DNA of 42,707 bases, taken from positions 1-42,707 of the forward strand of contig NZ_JAJOHV010000033.1 of assembly GCF_021129175.1 (NCBI RefSeq). Reading direction: 5' to 3'. Of this stretch, positions 26,688-35,330 are shown in pieces. Numbering within the stretch: the stretch's first letter is position 1; each line of letters begins with the position of its first letter. The notes beneath the pieces were generated by a model. That model was given only the letters and a program-made list of their open reading frames with translations. It made no database searches and was not told the origin of the DNA. Source of the DNA: Chromobacterium piscinae. GTDB taxonomy: Bacteria; Pseudomonadota; Gammaproteobacteria; Burkholderiales; Chromobacteriaceae. The translations under genes and the position numbers were made by a program.

Positions 26688-27329
26688 TCAGCGGGGGCGC
26701 GGAAGGCTGTCGCCGGCCATCTTCAATGATGGCGGCGCGGTCCACGCCCAGCGGCGCTTCCAGGCGCCGACCACCAGATCGGGGTAGTCCGGCTTGCCCA
26801 GGCTGCCGTTGTAGCGGCCCAGCGCGCGGTACAGATCGCCGCGCTCGATGTCGAGATAGTGGCGCAGGATGGTGCAGCCGTAGCGCAGATTGGTGCTGAG
26901 GTCGAACAGATTATGCTGCGGCGTGCCGATGTGGCGCGGCCAGAACGGCATCACCTGCATCAGGCCGCGCGCGCCGGCGCCGGAGATCGCGTACTTGTTG
27001 AAGCCGCTTTCCACCTGGATCAGGCCCAGCACCAACTGCGGATCGAGCCCGGCGCGGGTGGATTCATACTGGATGGCGGTAAGCAGGCGCTCGCGCATCC
27101 AGGCATCGGGAATCTTCTTCTGCAGCCGCGTCGACATCTCCGCCAGCCAGGCCTGGCCCTGCCGCGGGTCGTCGAACACCAGCCGGGGCGCGTTGACGTC
27201 GGAGATCGAGCGGCTCATCGCCGAGGCGACGTTGGCCGACAGCGCCTCCTCCTTCTGCGCGCCGGCCCATGCCGGCGCATGCGCCAGCACAAGGCAGAAC
27301 GGCAGTAGAAAAAGGAGGCGCGTCTTCAT
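26688..27329 (-). CDS. Lytic transglycosylase (SLT domain)
   Basis: Cleaves the glycan strand of peptidoglycan with formation of 1,6-anhydromuramic acid. The 213-residue precursor has a signal peptide ([22 protein letters not shown]). The goose-lysozyme-like catalytic region is seen in LGLIQVESGFNKYAISGAGA, where the Glu in VESGF is the catalytic acid, followed by RGLMQVMPFW and ALGRYNGS. The start ATG overlaps the proS stop codon by one base (TGATG), so it is probably co-transcribed with proS. Length is short, with only the catalytic domain and an N-terminal helix. Confidence 0.93.
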   Translation of the reverse strand: MKTRLLFLLPFCLVLAHAPAWAGAQKEEALSANVASAMSRSISDVNAPRLVFDDPRQGQAWLAEMSTRLQKKIPDAWMRERLLTAIQYESTRAGLDPQLVLGLIQVESGFNKYAISGAGARGLMQVMPFWPRHIGTPQHNLFDLSTNLRYGCTILRHYLDIERGDLYRALGRYNGSLGKPDYPDLVVGAWKRRWAWTAPPSLKMAGDSLPRPR

Positions 27330-29035
27330 CAGGCCAGCTTGGAGAGGACATGCTCCAGAATAGCATCGGCGGCGACGGCGGTGGCTTCGCTGTCGCGGCG
27401 GTGCTGGTACTCGACCTTGCCTTCCTTCAGGCCGCGGTCGCCGATGGTGACGCGGTGCGGCGCGCCGATCAGCTCCCAGTCGGCGAACATCGCGCCCGGG
27501 CGCTCGCCGCGGTCGTCGAGGATGGCGTCCACGCCCTTGGCCAGCAGTTCGGCGTGCAGCTTGTCGGCGGCTTCCTTCACCGCTTCGGAGCGGTCGTAGC
27601 CCACCGGGCACACCGCCACCGCGAACGGGGCGATGGAATCGGGCCAGATCATGCCCTTGTCGTCGTAGTTCTGCTCGATGGCGGCGCCCAGGATGCGGGT
27701 CACGCCGATGCCGTAGCAACCCATCTCGAACGGTTTCGGCTTGCCGTCTTCGTCCAGGAAGGTGGCGTTCATCGCGGCGGAATACTTGGTGCCCAGGTAG
27801 AACACGTGGCCGACCTCGATGCCGCGCTGGATCGCCAGCGCGCCCTGGCCGTCCGGCGACGGGTCGCCTTCCACCACGTTGCGGATGTCGAACACTTCCG
27901 GCTCGGCGCAATCGCGGCCGAAGTTGGCGCCGGTGTAGTGCTGGTCATCCTCGTTGGCGCCGATGACGAAGTCGGCCATCTTGGCCACGGTGCGGTCGGC
28001 GATCACGCGGCCCTTGAAGCCCACCGGGCCCAGCGAGCCGGGATTGGCGCCGAAAGCGGCGCGGATGGCGGCCGGGCTGGCGAAGGTCAGCGGGTTCTTG
28101 ATGCCGGCGATCTTCTGCGCCTTCACCTCGTTCAGCTCGTGGTCGCCGCGCACCATCATCAGCACCGCCTCGTCCTCTGCGCCCTCCACCACCACCGCCT
28201 TGACGGTTTGCTTGATGTCGATCTTGAGGAAGTCCACCAGCTCGGCGATGGTCTTGACCTTGGGCGTGTGCACTTTGGTCAGCGCCGCCGATGCGGCGGC
28301 GCGCTCGCCGGCCGGGGCCACGGCCTCGGCCAGCTCGATGTTGGCCGCGTATTCGGAGTTCGGGCAGTAGACGATGGCGTCCTCGCCGGTGTCGGCAATC
28401 ACCTGGAATTCGTGCGAGCGATCGCCGCCGATGGCGCCGGTGTCGGCAGCCACCGCGCGGTAGGTCAAGCCCAGGCGGTCGAAGATGCTGCGGTAGGCGG
28501 CATACATATTGTCGTAGCTCTTGAGGGCGTCCTCAGCGCTGCGGTCGAACGAGTACGCGTCCTTCATGGTGAACTCGCGGCCGCGCATCACGCCGAAGCG
28601 CGGACGGCGCTCGTCGCGGAACTTGGTCTGGATCTGGTAGAAGTTCTTCGGCAGCGCGCGGTAGCTGCGCAGCTCGCGGCGGGCGATGTCGGTGATTACC
28701 TCCTCCGCGGTCGGCTGCAGCGCGAAATCGCGCTCATGGCGGTCCTTGAAGCGCAGCAGCTCGGCGCCCATCGCGTCCCAGCGGCCGGTTTCCTGCCACA
28801 GCTCGGCCGGCTGCACCACCGGCAGGCTCACCTCGATGCCGCCGGCGCGGTTCATTTCCTCGCGGATGATGGTCTCGACCTTGCGCACCACGCGCAGGCC
28901 CATCGGCATCCAGGAATAGATGCCGGCGGCCTGCTTGCGGATGAAGCCGGCGCGCAGCATCAGCTTCTGGCTGACGATGTCGGCGTCGGCGGGGGCCTCT
29001 TTCTGGGTGGAAATGAAAAACTGCGATGCGCGCAT
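27329..29035 (-). CDS. proS: Prolyl-tRNA synthetase
   Basis: Charges tRNA-Pro. The 568-residue protein is the bacterial type: class II motif 1 region ([21 protein letters not shown]), motif 2 area with [26 protein letters not shown], an editing insertion domain (about residues 225-400, with [24 protein letters not shown]), motif 3 ([17 protein letters not shown]), and the C-terminal anticodon-binding domain ([29 protein letters not shown]). The start [20 protein letters not shown] is typical. It is followed by a lytic transglycosylase gene with 1-nt overlap. Confidence 0.98.
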   Translation of the reverse strand: MRASQFFISTQKEAPADADIVSQKLMLRAGFIRKQAAGIYSWMPMGLRVVRKVETIIREEMNRAGGIEVSLPVVQPAELWQETGRWDAMGAELLRFKDRHERDFALQPTAEEVITDIARRELRSYRALPKNFYQIQTKFRDERRPRFGVMRGREFTMKDAYSFDRSAEDALKSYDNMYAAYRSIFDRLGLTYRAVAADTGAIGGDRSHEFQVIADTGEDAIVYCPNSEYAANIELAEAVAPAGERAAASAALTKVHTPKVKTIAELVDFLKIDIKQTVKAVVVEGAEDEAVLMMVRGDHELNEVKAQKIAGIKNPLTFASPAAIRAAFGANPGSLGPVGFKGRVIADRTVAKMADFVIGANEDDQHYTGANFGRDCAEPEVFDIRNVVEGDPSPDGQGALAIQRGIEVGHVFYLGTKYSAAMNATFLDEDGKPKPFEMGCYGIGVTRILGAAIEQNYDDKGMIWPDSIAPFAVAVCPVGYDRSEAVKEAADKLHAELLAKGVDAILDDRGERPGAMFADWELIGAPHRVTIGDRGLKEGKVEYQHRRDSEATAVAADAILEHVLSKLA

Positions 29036-29338
29036 GGTGCGTCCTTGAAAATTCGGCTAAATGTAGACGATTGTAGCGTCGTCCCCGCCCCCCGGCCAAG
29101 CGCCGCCCGGTCGGACTCGCGGTTTTCGCCAGTTGTTGCAGTACAACAATCCTGCGCACAGCCCGCCGCGCTGTACTTGGCGGCCCCGCCGCTCTGGAGT
29201 AACCTGCGCGCTGCCGGGGTTTACGGCTTTTTTATTTTGCCCATGTCGTCGACAATGAGAGGGCATCCAGCCATGAACAACCCGGCCCCTCGCCGCCGCG
29301 CCTCCTCCGGCGGCGGCGTCCAACCGTAATGGAAGCTT
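29036..29338. other. Divergent promoter region of proS and kup
   Basis: A 303-nt gap with no credible gene. It holds a dyad TTGTTG-CAGTA-CAACAA (29133-29149) and a weak 4-bp stem (GCCG...CGGC) followed by six T residues at 29213-29233, in the kup leader. Neither can be assigned with confidence. Confidence 0.4.
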
Positions 29339-31204
29339 ATGCAGGATCACAATAAACAGGCGATGGCGGGCCTGACCCTGGCCGCGCTCGGCGTAGTTTA
29401 CGGCGACATCGGCACCAGCCCGCTGTACACCTTGCGCGAGTGTTTCGTCAGCCAGAACCTCCCCACCACGCCCGACAACATCTTCGGCATTCTGTCGCTT
29501 ATCTTCTGGTCGCTGATATTCGTGGTGTCGATCAAATACGTGGCCTTCGTGCTGCGCGCCGACAACCGCGGCGAAGGGGGCATCATGGCGCTGATGGCGC
29601 TGGCCCGCCATTACACCACCCATGCCGCGCGCTGGAAGATCGTGATGCTGGGCCTGTTCGGCGCCGCGCTGTTCTACGGCGACGCCATCATCACCCCTGC
29701 GGTGTCGGTGCTGTCCGCTGCAGAAGGCATGGAAGTCCTCTCCCCCGGCATGGAAGCCTATGTGCTGCCGATGGCGGTCGGCGTGCTGGTGGGCCTGTTC
29801 CTGCTGCAGCGCCACGGCACCGCCAGGGTCGGCCTGATGTTCGGCCCGGTGATGATGATCTGGTTCGCCATCCTCGGCATCCTCGGCCTGCACCAGATCA
29901 TCCAGCAGCCGGCGGTGCTGCAGGCGCTGAACCCGTGGCACGCAGTCACCTTCGTCAGCCAGAACGGCTTCCACGCCTTCCTGACGCTGGGCTCGGTGGT
30001 GCTGGCGCTGACCGGCGCCGAAGCGCTGTACGCCGACATGGGCCACTTCGGCAAAACGCCGATCCGCCGCGCCTGGTTCAGCTTGGTGCTGCCCGGCCTG
30101 GGGCTGAACTATTTCGGCCAGGGCGCGCTGCTGATGAGCAACCCGGCCGCGATCAAGAACCCCTTCTTCCTGCTGGCACCGGACTGGGCGCTGCTGCCGA
30201 TGATCGCGCTGGCGACGCTGGCCACGGTGATCGCGTCGCAGGCGGTGATCTCCGGCGCCTACTCGCTGACGCGCCAGGCCATCCTGCTGGGCTACTGCCC
30301 GCGCCTGGAGGTGAACCACACCTCGGAGAAGGAGATCGGCCAGATCTACATGCCCTTCATCAACTGGGCGCTGCTGGTCGCGGTGCTGGTGGTGGTGCTC
30401 ACCTTCAAGACCTCGTCCAGCCTGGCCGCCGCCTACGGCATCGCCGTCACCGGCACCATGCTGATCACCACCGCGCTGTTCTTCGTCGTCGCGCGCGTGA
30501 ACTGGCGCTGGCCGCTGCCGCTGGCCCTGGGCATCACCCTGCTGTTCGGCGTGATCGACACCGCCTTCTTCGCCGCCAACATCCATAAAGTGGCCGACGG
30601 CGGCTGGCTGCCGCTGGTGATGGGCATGGTCATCTTCACGCTGATGAGCACCTGGAAACAGGGCCGCGACATCCTGTTCAAGCGCCTGCGCGAACAGGCG
30701 CTGCCGCTGGACGACTTCATCCACAATCTGGAAGCCTATCCGCCGGCGCGGGTGGAAGGCACCGCGGTATTCCTGACCAGTACCCTGCACGGCGTGCCGC
30801 ACGCGCTGCTGCACAATCTGAAGCACAACAAAGTGCTGCATGAGCGCGTCGTGCTGATGACGGTGCGCACCGAGGACGTGCCCTATGTGGCGGAGGAGGA
30901 GCGGCTGGAAATCGTGCAGATGTCGGCGTCGTTCTGGCGGGTGATGGCCCGCTACGGCTTCAAGGAAGACCCGAACGTGCTGGAAGTGCTGGATATGTGC
31001 GCCAAGGAAGGCTTCCAGATGGAGCTGATGGACACCTCGTTCTTCCTGTCGCGCGAAACCATCGTCTCCACCGACCATCCCGGCATGGCCCGCTGGCGCG
31101 AGAAGGTATTCGTGTGGATGAGCAAGAACGCGTTGCGCGCCACCGACTTCTTCCAAGTGCCCACCAACCGCGTGGTGGAGCTAGGCGCCCAGGTCGAGCT
31201 GTAG
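29339..31204 (+). CDS. kup: Low-affinity potassium transporter Kup
   Basis: A 621-residue K+/H+ symporter of the KUP/HAK/KT family. It begins with the signature LAALGVVYGDIGTSPLYTLRE and has about twelve membrane helices to residue 430, including FYGDAIITPAVSVLSAAEG, FLTLGSVVLALTGAEALYADMGHFG and the GIAVTGTMLITT segment. A soluble C-terminal part of about 190 residues follows. The start has GGAAG 5 nt upstream. It stands alone and ends at a very strong terminator shared with the convergent gene. Confidence 0.96.
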   Translation: MQDHNKQAMAGLTLAALGVVYGDIGTSPLYTLRECFVSQNLPTTPDNIFGILSLIFWSLIFVVSIKYVAFVLRADNRGEGGIMALMALARHYTTHAARWKIVMLGLFGAALFYGDAIITPAVSVLSAAEGMEVLSPGMEAYVLPMAVGVLVGLFLLQRHGTARVGLMFGPVMMIWFAILGILGLHQIIQQPAVLQALNPWHAVTFVSQNGFHAFLTLGSVVLALTGAEALYADMGHFGKTPIRRAWFSLVLPGLGLNYFGQGALLMSNPAAIKNPFFLLAPDWALLPMIALATLATVIASQAVISGAYSLTRQAILLGYCPRLEVNHTSEKEIGQIYMPFINWALLVAVLVVVLTFKTSSSLAAAYGIAVTGTMLITTALFFVVARVNWRWPLPLALGITLLFGVIDTAFFAANIHKVADGGWLPLVMGMVIFTLMSTWKQGRDILFKRLREQALPLDDFIHNLEAYPPARVEGTAVFLTSTLHGVPHALLHNLKHNKVLHERVVLMTVRTEDVPYVAEEERLEIVQMSASFWRVMARYGFKEDPNVLEVLDMCAKEGFQMELMDTSFFLSRETIVSTDHPGMARWREKVFVWMSKNALRATDFFQVPTNRVVELGAQVEL

Positions 31205-31221
31205 CGCCGGTTTCGCCCAAG

Positions 31222-31252
31222 AAAAAAGCGCGCCTCGACGGCGCGCTTTTTT
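31222..31252. terminator. Bidirectional terminator between kup and the HD-family gene
   Basis: A 13-bp perfect stem (A6-GCGCGCC and GGCGCGC-T6) with a 5-nt loop. It gives a T-run on each strand, 17 nt after kup and 13 nt after the convergent minus-strand gene. Confidence 0.93.
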
Positions 31253-31265
31253 ATTTCCCGGCGCG

Positions 31266-31832
31266 TCAGCGCGCCGCAGGCTGTCGCAGCCGGATCTGCG
31301 CCGATGACGACCAGGCCCGGCACTGCTCGTACATCGCGCAAAAACTGGCCAGCCCCTGGGCGATGGTCATCGGCCAGATGCGCTCCGGCAGCGGCTGCAC
31401 CCCAGTCAGGATGGGCCAGTCGATATTGTCCGGCGGCATCAGGTCGCGCCGCTCGGTCGCCAGCAGGCGGGCGTCGGCCATCGCCAGCTCTGCCCGATCG
31501 TCGCCGGACAGGTGCAGGCCGAAGCGCGCCTCCACCGCCGCGGTCAGCCGGTGCTGCAGCGGCGGGCGGTCCTGAATGTCGGGCCTCACCACCTCGCCGG
31601 CGTACGCCTTGGCCGCGCCATACAGCAAGCCCGCCAACTTCAGCCGCGGCGGCAGCAGATCCGCCATCCTGACCGCATGCTCGGCCTCGCTGTAAAACTG
31701 GCGGCAGGCACCGCCGAAGCGGCAGACATGCGCCAGATGATGGGCGATGTCGGCGATGTCGATGTCGTCCGGCTGGGGATCCAGCACGTTCAGATAGCGT
31801 CCCGACACCGTTTGTATGAATGCGCCTCTCAT
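31266..31832 (-). CDS. HD-superfamily phosphohydrolase-like protein lacking the HD motif
   Basis: A 188-residue protein related to small HD phosphohydrolases of the YfbR/phage type, as shown by IQTVSGRYLNVLDPQPDDIDIADIAHHL, CRFGGACRQFYSEAEHAVRMADLL and the late LLATERRDLMPP. In that family the metal site includes an LLHDAxEAYxGD segment. Here the matching stretch is GLLYGAAKAYAGE: the His-Asp pair is Tyr71-Gly72, the next Glu is Lys75 and the Asp is Glu80; the first His (52) is kept. The enzyme is therefore probably inactive or altered. The ATG at 31832 follows GGGAGAGGCG; the frame to 31970 has no support. Confidence 0.85.
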   Translation of the reverse strand: MRGAFIQTVSGRYLNVLDPQPDDIDIADIAHHLAHVCRFGGACRQFYSEAEHAVRMADLLPPRLKLAGLLYGAAKAYAGEVVRPDIQDRPPLQHRLTAAVEARFGLHLSGDDRAELAMADARLLATERRDLMPPDNIDWPILTGVQPLPERIWPMTIAQGLASFCAMYEQCRAWSSSAQIRLRQPAAR

Positions 31833-32284
31833 CGCCTCTCCCTCCCGCGGCGGCCGATGCCGCCGCGCAACCATCCCGCCGTCACTGATTTCATCCCTGT
31901 CATCCCTGCGCCCAGCAATTATTTCGACTTGATCATTGATCAAAACAATTTCAACAGCATAAAATCTCAAAGACTAAAATGGCCCCGCCTGGACGGACTA
32001 AATAATCCTGGCATTTTCAAACCAAAATGGTTCCTACTCCAAGGCAAAAAAGGAACGATTTCATTCTACGGAAAACCCTGGAAAAACTTTCTAGAACTGT
32101 CCAGATTTATCTCTTTCAAAACAACAACTAATAATCCAGATATGACATAGATCATAAGAACTCAAATCTAGCACAGCCACCTGGTCTTTTTCCAGAAAAA
32201 CGTTAAACGCCTTTTGGTATTTATTCTTGAATAAATATATCAAAACTTAAAATATTTGAATAAGGACCAATTGGAAAATCCGAA
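31833..32284. other. AT-rich control region upstream of the four-gene operon
   Basis: A 452-nt gap, from about 31920 onward much more AT-rich than the rest of the window. It contains three dyads: TTGATC-ATT-GATCAA (31929-31943), TATGA-CATAGA-TCATA (32141-32156, CRP/FNR-like in layout) and the perfect 20-bp dyad at 32218. No credible gene was found; an open frame through it is discussed among the rejected items. Confidence 0.5.
32218..32237. promoter_or_regulatory. Perfect 20-bp palindrome, candidate operator of the HTH-VUT operon
   Basis: TATTTATTC-TT-GAATAAATA is a perfect dyad 48 bp upstream of the HTH regulator start. It overlaps a possible -35 (TTGAAT, 32228-32233) with AATATT 17 nt later. 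Position and symmetry suggest autoregulation by the first gene product. Confidence 0.5.
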
Positions 32285-32812
32285 ATGCAGGCAAAGAATC
32301 TTTTCAAACCCCACTCTGTATTGCATGAATTCAAGCTCAACGCGCTGCGCAGAATCCGGGACCGCAAACTATCGATCAGCGAACTGGCGCGCATTACCGG
32401 TATCAAGCAGTCCACGCTGCACCGCGGCCTGTTTGAAGACCGTGAGCTGACATTCAGCAACGCCCACGCGATTGGACATGCGCTGGACATCAATCTGGGT
32501 GGCGGCGAGCCCCCCAGGATGGCGCCGGTCATCACCGGTTTCGACCAATTGAGCGGGTTGAGAGAAGGCAGACAGCCCCTCTGGGACGAATTCATCCTGC
32601 TGGAGCCCGCGCTGGACGACACGATGCTGGCCATAGACCAGGCACTGTTCCGCCAACGCGTATTCCCCCGCCGCGCGGTGGTGCTGTTGCAAACCGACCA
32701 CCCCAAGCACGGCCGCCTGGCGTATCCCGACCACGGCGCGCTCAGCCTGGAAGACAACGGCCATGCCGCCATCGGCGTGGTAGCGGGCATTCTTTTCCGG
32801 AAAAACGCATGA
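32285..32812 (+). CDS. Helix-turn-helix regulator with possible S24/LexA-like C-terminal domain
   Basis: A 175-residue protein. Residues about 15-70 form a Cro/C1-type HTH: LNALRRIRDRKLSISELARITGIKQSTLHRGLFE, with SISELARITGIKQSTLHR as the HTH itself. The C-terminal part (about 85-175) has strands such as EFILLEPALDDTMLAIDQAL, RRAVVLLQTD and HAAIGVVAGILFR, which resemble the fold of LexA/CI repressor C-termini. The Ser/Lys dyad is not visible, so cleavage is unlikely. It is the first of four overlapping genes. The product probably controls this operon through the 20-bp dyad upstream. The start codon has only a weak GGA-type site. Confidence 0.75.
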   Translation: MQAKNLFKPHSVLHEFKLNALRRIRDRKLSISELARITGIKQSTLHRGLFEDRELTFSNAHAIGHALDINLGGGEPPRMAPVITGFDQLSGLREGRQPLWDEFILLEPALDDTMLAIDQALFRQRVFPRRAVVLLQTDHPKHGRLAYPDHGALSLEDNGHAAIGVVAGILFRKNA

Positions 32813-33552
32813 AACTGCTCAAAAACTTGGCTGGCCGCATGCTGGCCTGCATTGATCCCATCGTGATCCTGTCCTTCCTGATCCTGATTTCGGCGATCGC
32901 CTCCAATCTAACCTCATACAAGGTGGTGCAGGTGTTCGGCACCGAGGCCAGCCTGGGCACCTTCACCATGCCCATCATCCTGATGCTGCTCAACCCGATC
33001 GCCGAGGTCTACGGCAAGAAGCGCTCCAACCAGATCCTGTTCGCCACCTGTCTGGCCGAGATCCTGTTCGCCGTCTCCTTCACCGCGCTCAGCCAATCTC
33101 AGCGCGACTGCGGCCTACTGCCGCTGGCCGACCGCGGACATTGCGAGGCGCTGAACCAGAGCTATGTGCTGATCAGCGAACACATCGTGCGCGGCTCGAT
33201 CTCGTTCGCGATCGGTTGCTTGATCGGCAGCCAGTTCAACACGCGCTTCCTGCTGTACCTGAAGAACCTGTGGTCGAGCCGGCTGTACTTCATCCGCGAC
33301 ATTTTTTCGTCGGTGGTAGGCGAGGTGGTGTACACCGCCATCTGCTTCATGATCGCCTTCTACGGCGTCTTCCCCTTCGCCACCATCCTGAAGATCTTCG
33401 CCTTCAGCCTGATGTTCAAGTTCTCGTCCACCGTGGTCCTGTCCTGGATCTCGCAATACATCGTGCTGCTGCTGTACCGCTACCAAGCCTGGAGCGAGGG
33501 CGTTTCCGGCGGCCGCAAAGTCAAATTTTCTTCCCGGTATCTGCAAGTATGA
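32809..33552 (+). CDS. VUT-family (queuosine-precursor-type) membrane transporter
   Basis: A 247-residue membrane protein with about six helices. The family pattern is visible in ILISAIASNLTSYKVVQVFG, the LLNPIAEVYGKKRSNQ motif after helix 2 (matching the 'D/N-x-x-x-E-x-YG' block of YhhQ/QueT-like proteins) and YFIRDIFSSVVGEVVYT. VUT proteins import deazaguanine precursors of queuosine or related vitamins; the substrate here is not known. An extra cysteine-containing loop (SQRDCGLLPLADRGHCEALNQ) is unusual. It overlaps the HTH gene and the next gene by 4 nt each (ATGA). Confidence 0.8.
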   Translation: MKLLKNLAGRMLACIDPIVILSFLILISAIASNLTSYKVVQVFGTEASLGTFTMPIILMLLNPIAEVYGKKRSNQILFATCLAEILFAVSFTALSQSQRDCGLLPLADRGHCEALNQSYVLISEHIVRGSISFAIGCLIGSQFNTRFLLYLKNLWSSRLYFIRDIFSSVVGEVVYTAICFMIAFYGVFPFATILKIFAFSLMFKFSSTVVLSWISQYIVLLLYRYQAWSEGVSGGRKVKFSSRYLQV

Positions 33553-34874
33553 ACAAAATCAGGCTGCACTCCGTCGAGGCGCCGTCCGTAAGCGCCCGCC
33601 CGCCGCTGTTCGCGCTGCGCTGCAACTACGACTACAGCGGCAAATACGCGCTGCACAGCCGCGCCATCGAACGCGCCGCGCTCAGCGCGCTGTTCTTCGC
33701 CGACCGCGTTCTGCTCGTCCCGCGCAGCCGCAACGGCGTCCGCATCGCCGAGGCGCTGGCACCGCGGCTTGGCGATGCGGACGCCGCCGCGCCCAGCGCG
33801 CTCCGGCTGCCTCTCGACCCCGCCGCGCCGCTGGCATCCCGGCTGCAGCGGCTGCTGGACATCCCCGCCTGCTTCGACGCGGATCCGCGCTTCGGCCTGT
33901 ACGGCTTTTTCTGCTATGAATTGATCCACGCCAAGCTGGGCCTGGACGCCGGCCTGCTGGGCGTGTTCCACCTGCCGGAACGGCTGAGCGAAAACGGCGC
34001 CGCCATCGACCTGCTGCAGGACCCGGCCGCTGCCGGCGGCGAAACCTGGCCGCTGGCGCTGGGCCCGCTGCTGGACGCGGAGGATTTCGCCGCCGGCAGC
34101 GGCCTGCCCTACGAGCGGATGTACGCCATCGCCAGCCGGCGCATCGCCGACGGCGGCCTGCGCTCGGTCAATCCCAGCTATGCGATCCAGCGTCCCTGCC
34201 CGCGCGACGGCTACCAGATCCACCAGGACCTGCTGGCGCGCAATCCCGCGCCTTACAACCTGTATTTCGACGGCGGCGACTTCCAGCTGGCCGGCTCCTC
34301 GCCGGCGATGTTCCTGCGCCTGCGCGACGGCCGGCTCTCCACCAGCCCCATTTGCGGCACCGTCGCGCGCGGCCGCGGCGAGGCCGAAGATCAAGCGCAA
34401 GTGGAAAAGCTGCTGGCGTCGGACAAGGACAGGTTCGAGCTGGAGGAATGCGTGAAGGCCGACATACAGGCCAAAAAAGCAAGCTGCGAGGACATCCGCA
34501 TCGACGTCGAACGGGAAGTGGAGCGCTTCGCCAATGTATTCCACACCTCGGCCAGCGTCAGCGCGCGGCTGAAGCCGGGCAAGACCCTTGCCGACGCGAT
34601 CTGCGACCACCTATGGCCGGCCACCGTCATCGGCACGCCGGTGGACTCGGCTGCTCGATTGATCGCGGAACATGAAAGCCGCCGCTGGTACGCCGGCGCC
34701 TTCGGCTATCTGTGCGCCGACGAAGCGGAGCTCGGCACCATGATCCGCACCGCGCTGCTGACGGACGGAAAAGCCACCACCCGGGTCGGCAGCACGCTGA
34801 GCGCGCGCTCCAGCCCGCAGTTGGAGCGCAGCGAACTGGAAGCCAAAGCCTCTCTGATCCTGGAGGTGTTGTGA
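33549..34874 (+). CDS. Divergent chorismate-binding enzyme (TrpE/PabB/PhzE superfamily), no glutaminase domain
   Basis: A 441-residue protein of the chorismate-utilising fold. The C-terminal domain shows NPAPYNLYFDGGDFQLAGSS, TSPICGTVARGRGE (residues 266-279), VFHTSASVSARLKPGK with the catalytic-type His332, and PATVIGTPVDSAARLIAEHE...WYAGAFGY. The last block is closest in style to PhzE and TrpE(G)-type enzymes. Several usual residues differ: PI(A/K)GT reads PICGT, GSSPE reads GSSPA, and the EH...D.RND block reads EL...D.IQA. There is no glutamine amidotransferase gene nearby. A product cannot be named. It is coupled to its neighbours by 4-nt overlaps. Confidence 0.8.
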   Translation: MNKIRLHSVEAPSVSARPPLFALRCNYDYSGKYALHSRAIERAALSALFFADRVLLVPRSRNGVRIAEALAPRLGDADAAAPSALRLPLDPAAPLASRLQRLLDIPACFDADPRFGLYGFFCYELIHAKLGLDAGLLGVFHLPERLSENGAAIDLLQDPAAAGGETWPLALGPLLDAEDFAAGSGLPYERMYAIASRRIADGGLRSVNPSYAIQRPCPRDGYQIHQDLLARNPAPYNLYFDGGDFQLAGSSPAMFLRLRDGRLSTSPICGTVARGRGEAEDQAQVEKLLASDKDRFELEECVKADIQAKKASCEDIRIDVEREVERFANVFHTSASVSARLKPGKTLADAICDHLWPATVIGTPVDSAARLIAEHESRRWYAGAFGYLCADEAELGTMIRTALLTDGKATTRVGSTLSARSSPQLERSELEAKASLILEVL

Positions 34875-35326
34875 GCGCCCTCACCATAGAGGACATCGAC
34901 GCCGACGCGATCACGATACGACTGGTCAACACCGCTAAGACTTACCTTGTGCCGCTGGACCGGGTGATCCGCTTGCAATGCCTGCTGGGGCTGCCGCGGG
35001 ATGAAATCCTGTTAGCCGGCGTGCTGGCCGGCAAGGTGGCGCGCAAGCGCCCCGCCCTCTTGGCGCAGTACGACTTCTCCGACGTCGCCGTCTCCGGCGA
35101 CTTCCGGCCGCAACATGTGGTGTTCGAACGCAGCGTCGGTTTCCTCGCCGACGGCGACGCCCGGGTGGACCTGCCGTTCCGCGAGTTGCTGGGCAATCTG
35201 GACGCCATCTCGCGGCTGAGCGACGAGACGGCGTTCTATCTCGGTTTCAGCTACGCGTTGTTCGCGCTGCCGGGCGAGGATCTGGCCTTCGACGACCACC
35301 CCCGCCCCTACCTGACGCTGAAATAG
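34871..35326 (+). CDS. Protein of unknown function, last gene of the four-gene operon
   Basis: A 151-residue soluble protein I do not recognise. It starts at GTG 34871 (GGAGG 4 nt upstream), overlapping the previous stop codon in GTGA. The sequence opens SALTIEDIDADAITIRLVNT, looks alpha/beta, has no signal peptide or membrane helix, and is acidic at both ends with a conserved-looking HVVFERSVGFLADGDARVDL middle. The tight overlap says that its dose is tied to the chorismate-binding enzyme, so a partner or accessory enzyme is plausible. No catalytic motif is visible. Confidence 0.75.
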   Translation: MSALTIEDIDADAITIRLVNTAKTYLVPLDRVIRLQCLLGLPRDEILLAGVLAGKVARKRPALLAQYDFSDVAVSGDFRPQHVVFERSVGFLADGDARVDLPFRELLGNLDAISRLSDETAFYLGFSYALFALPGEDLAFDDHPRPYLTLK

Positions 35327-35330
35327 CGGC

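Noticed and set aside
29188-29240. Attenuator or riboswitch in the kup leader
   Set aside because: The stem before the T-run is only 4 bp and the alternative pairing (CCCCG/CGGGG) is short; no known riboswitch motif was seen.
31929-31943. FNR-like box TTGAT...ATCAA
   Set aside because: The half-sites are separated by 5 nt rather than 4, so it does not fit FNR; listed only as a dyad.
31920-32150. Open reading frame through the AT-rich region upstream of the four-gene operon
   Set aside because: The frame is continuous with the antisense of the HD-family gene, has no start codon with a ribosome binding site, and its Lys/Asn/Phe-rich composition follows from base composition.
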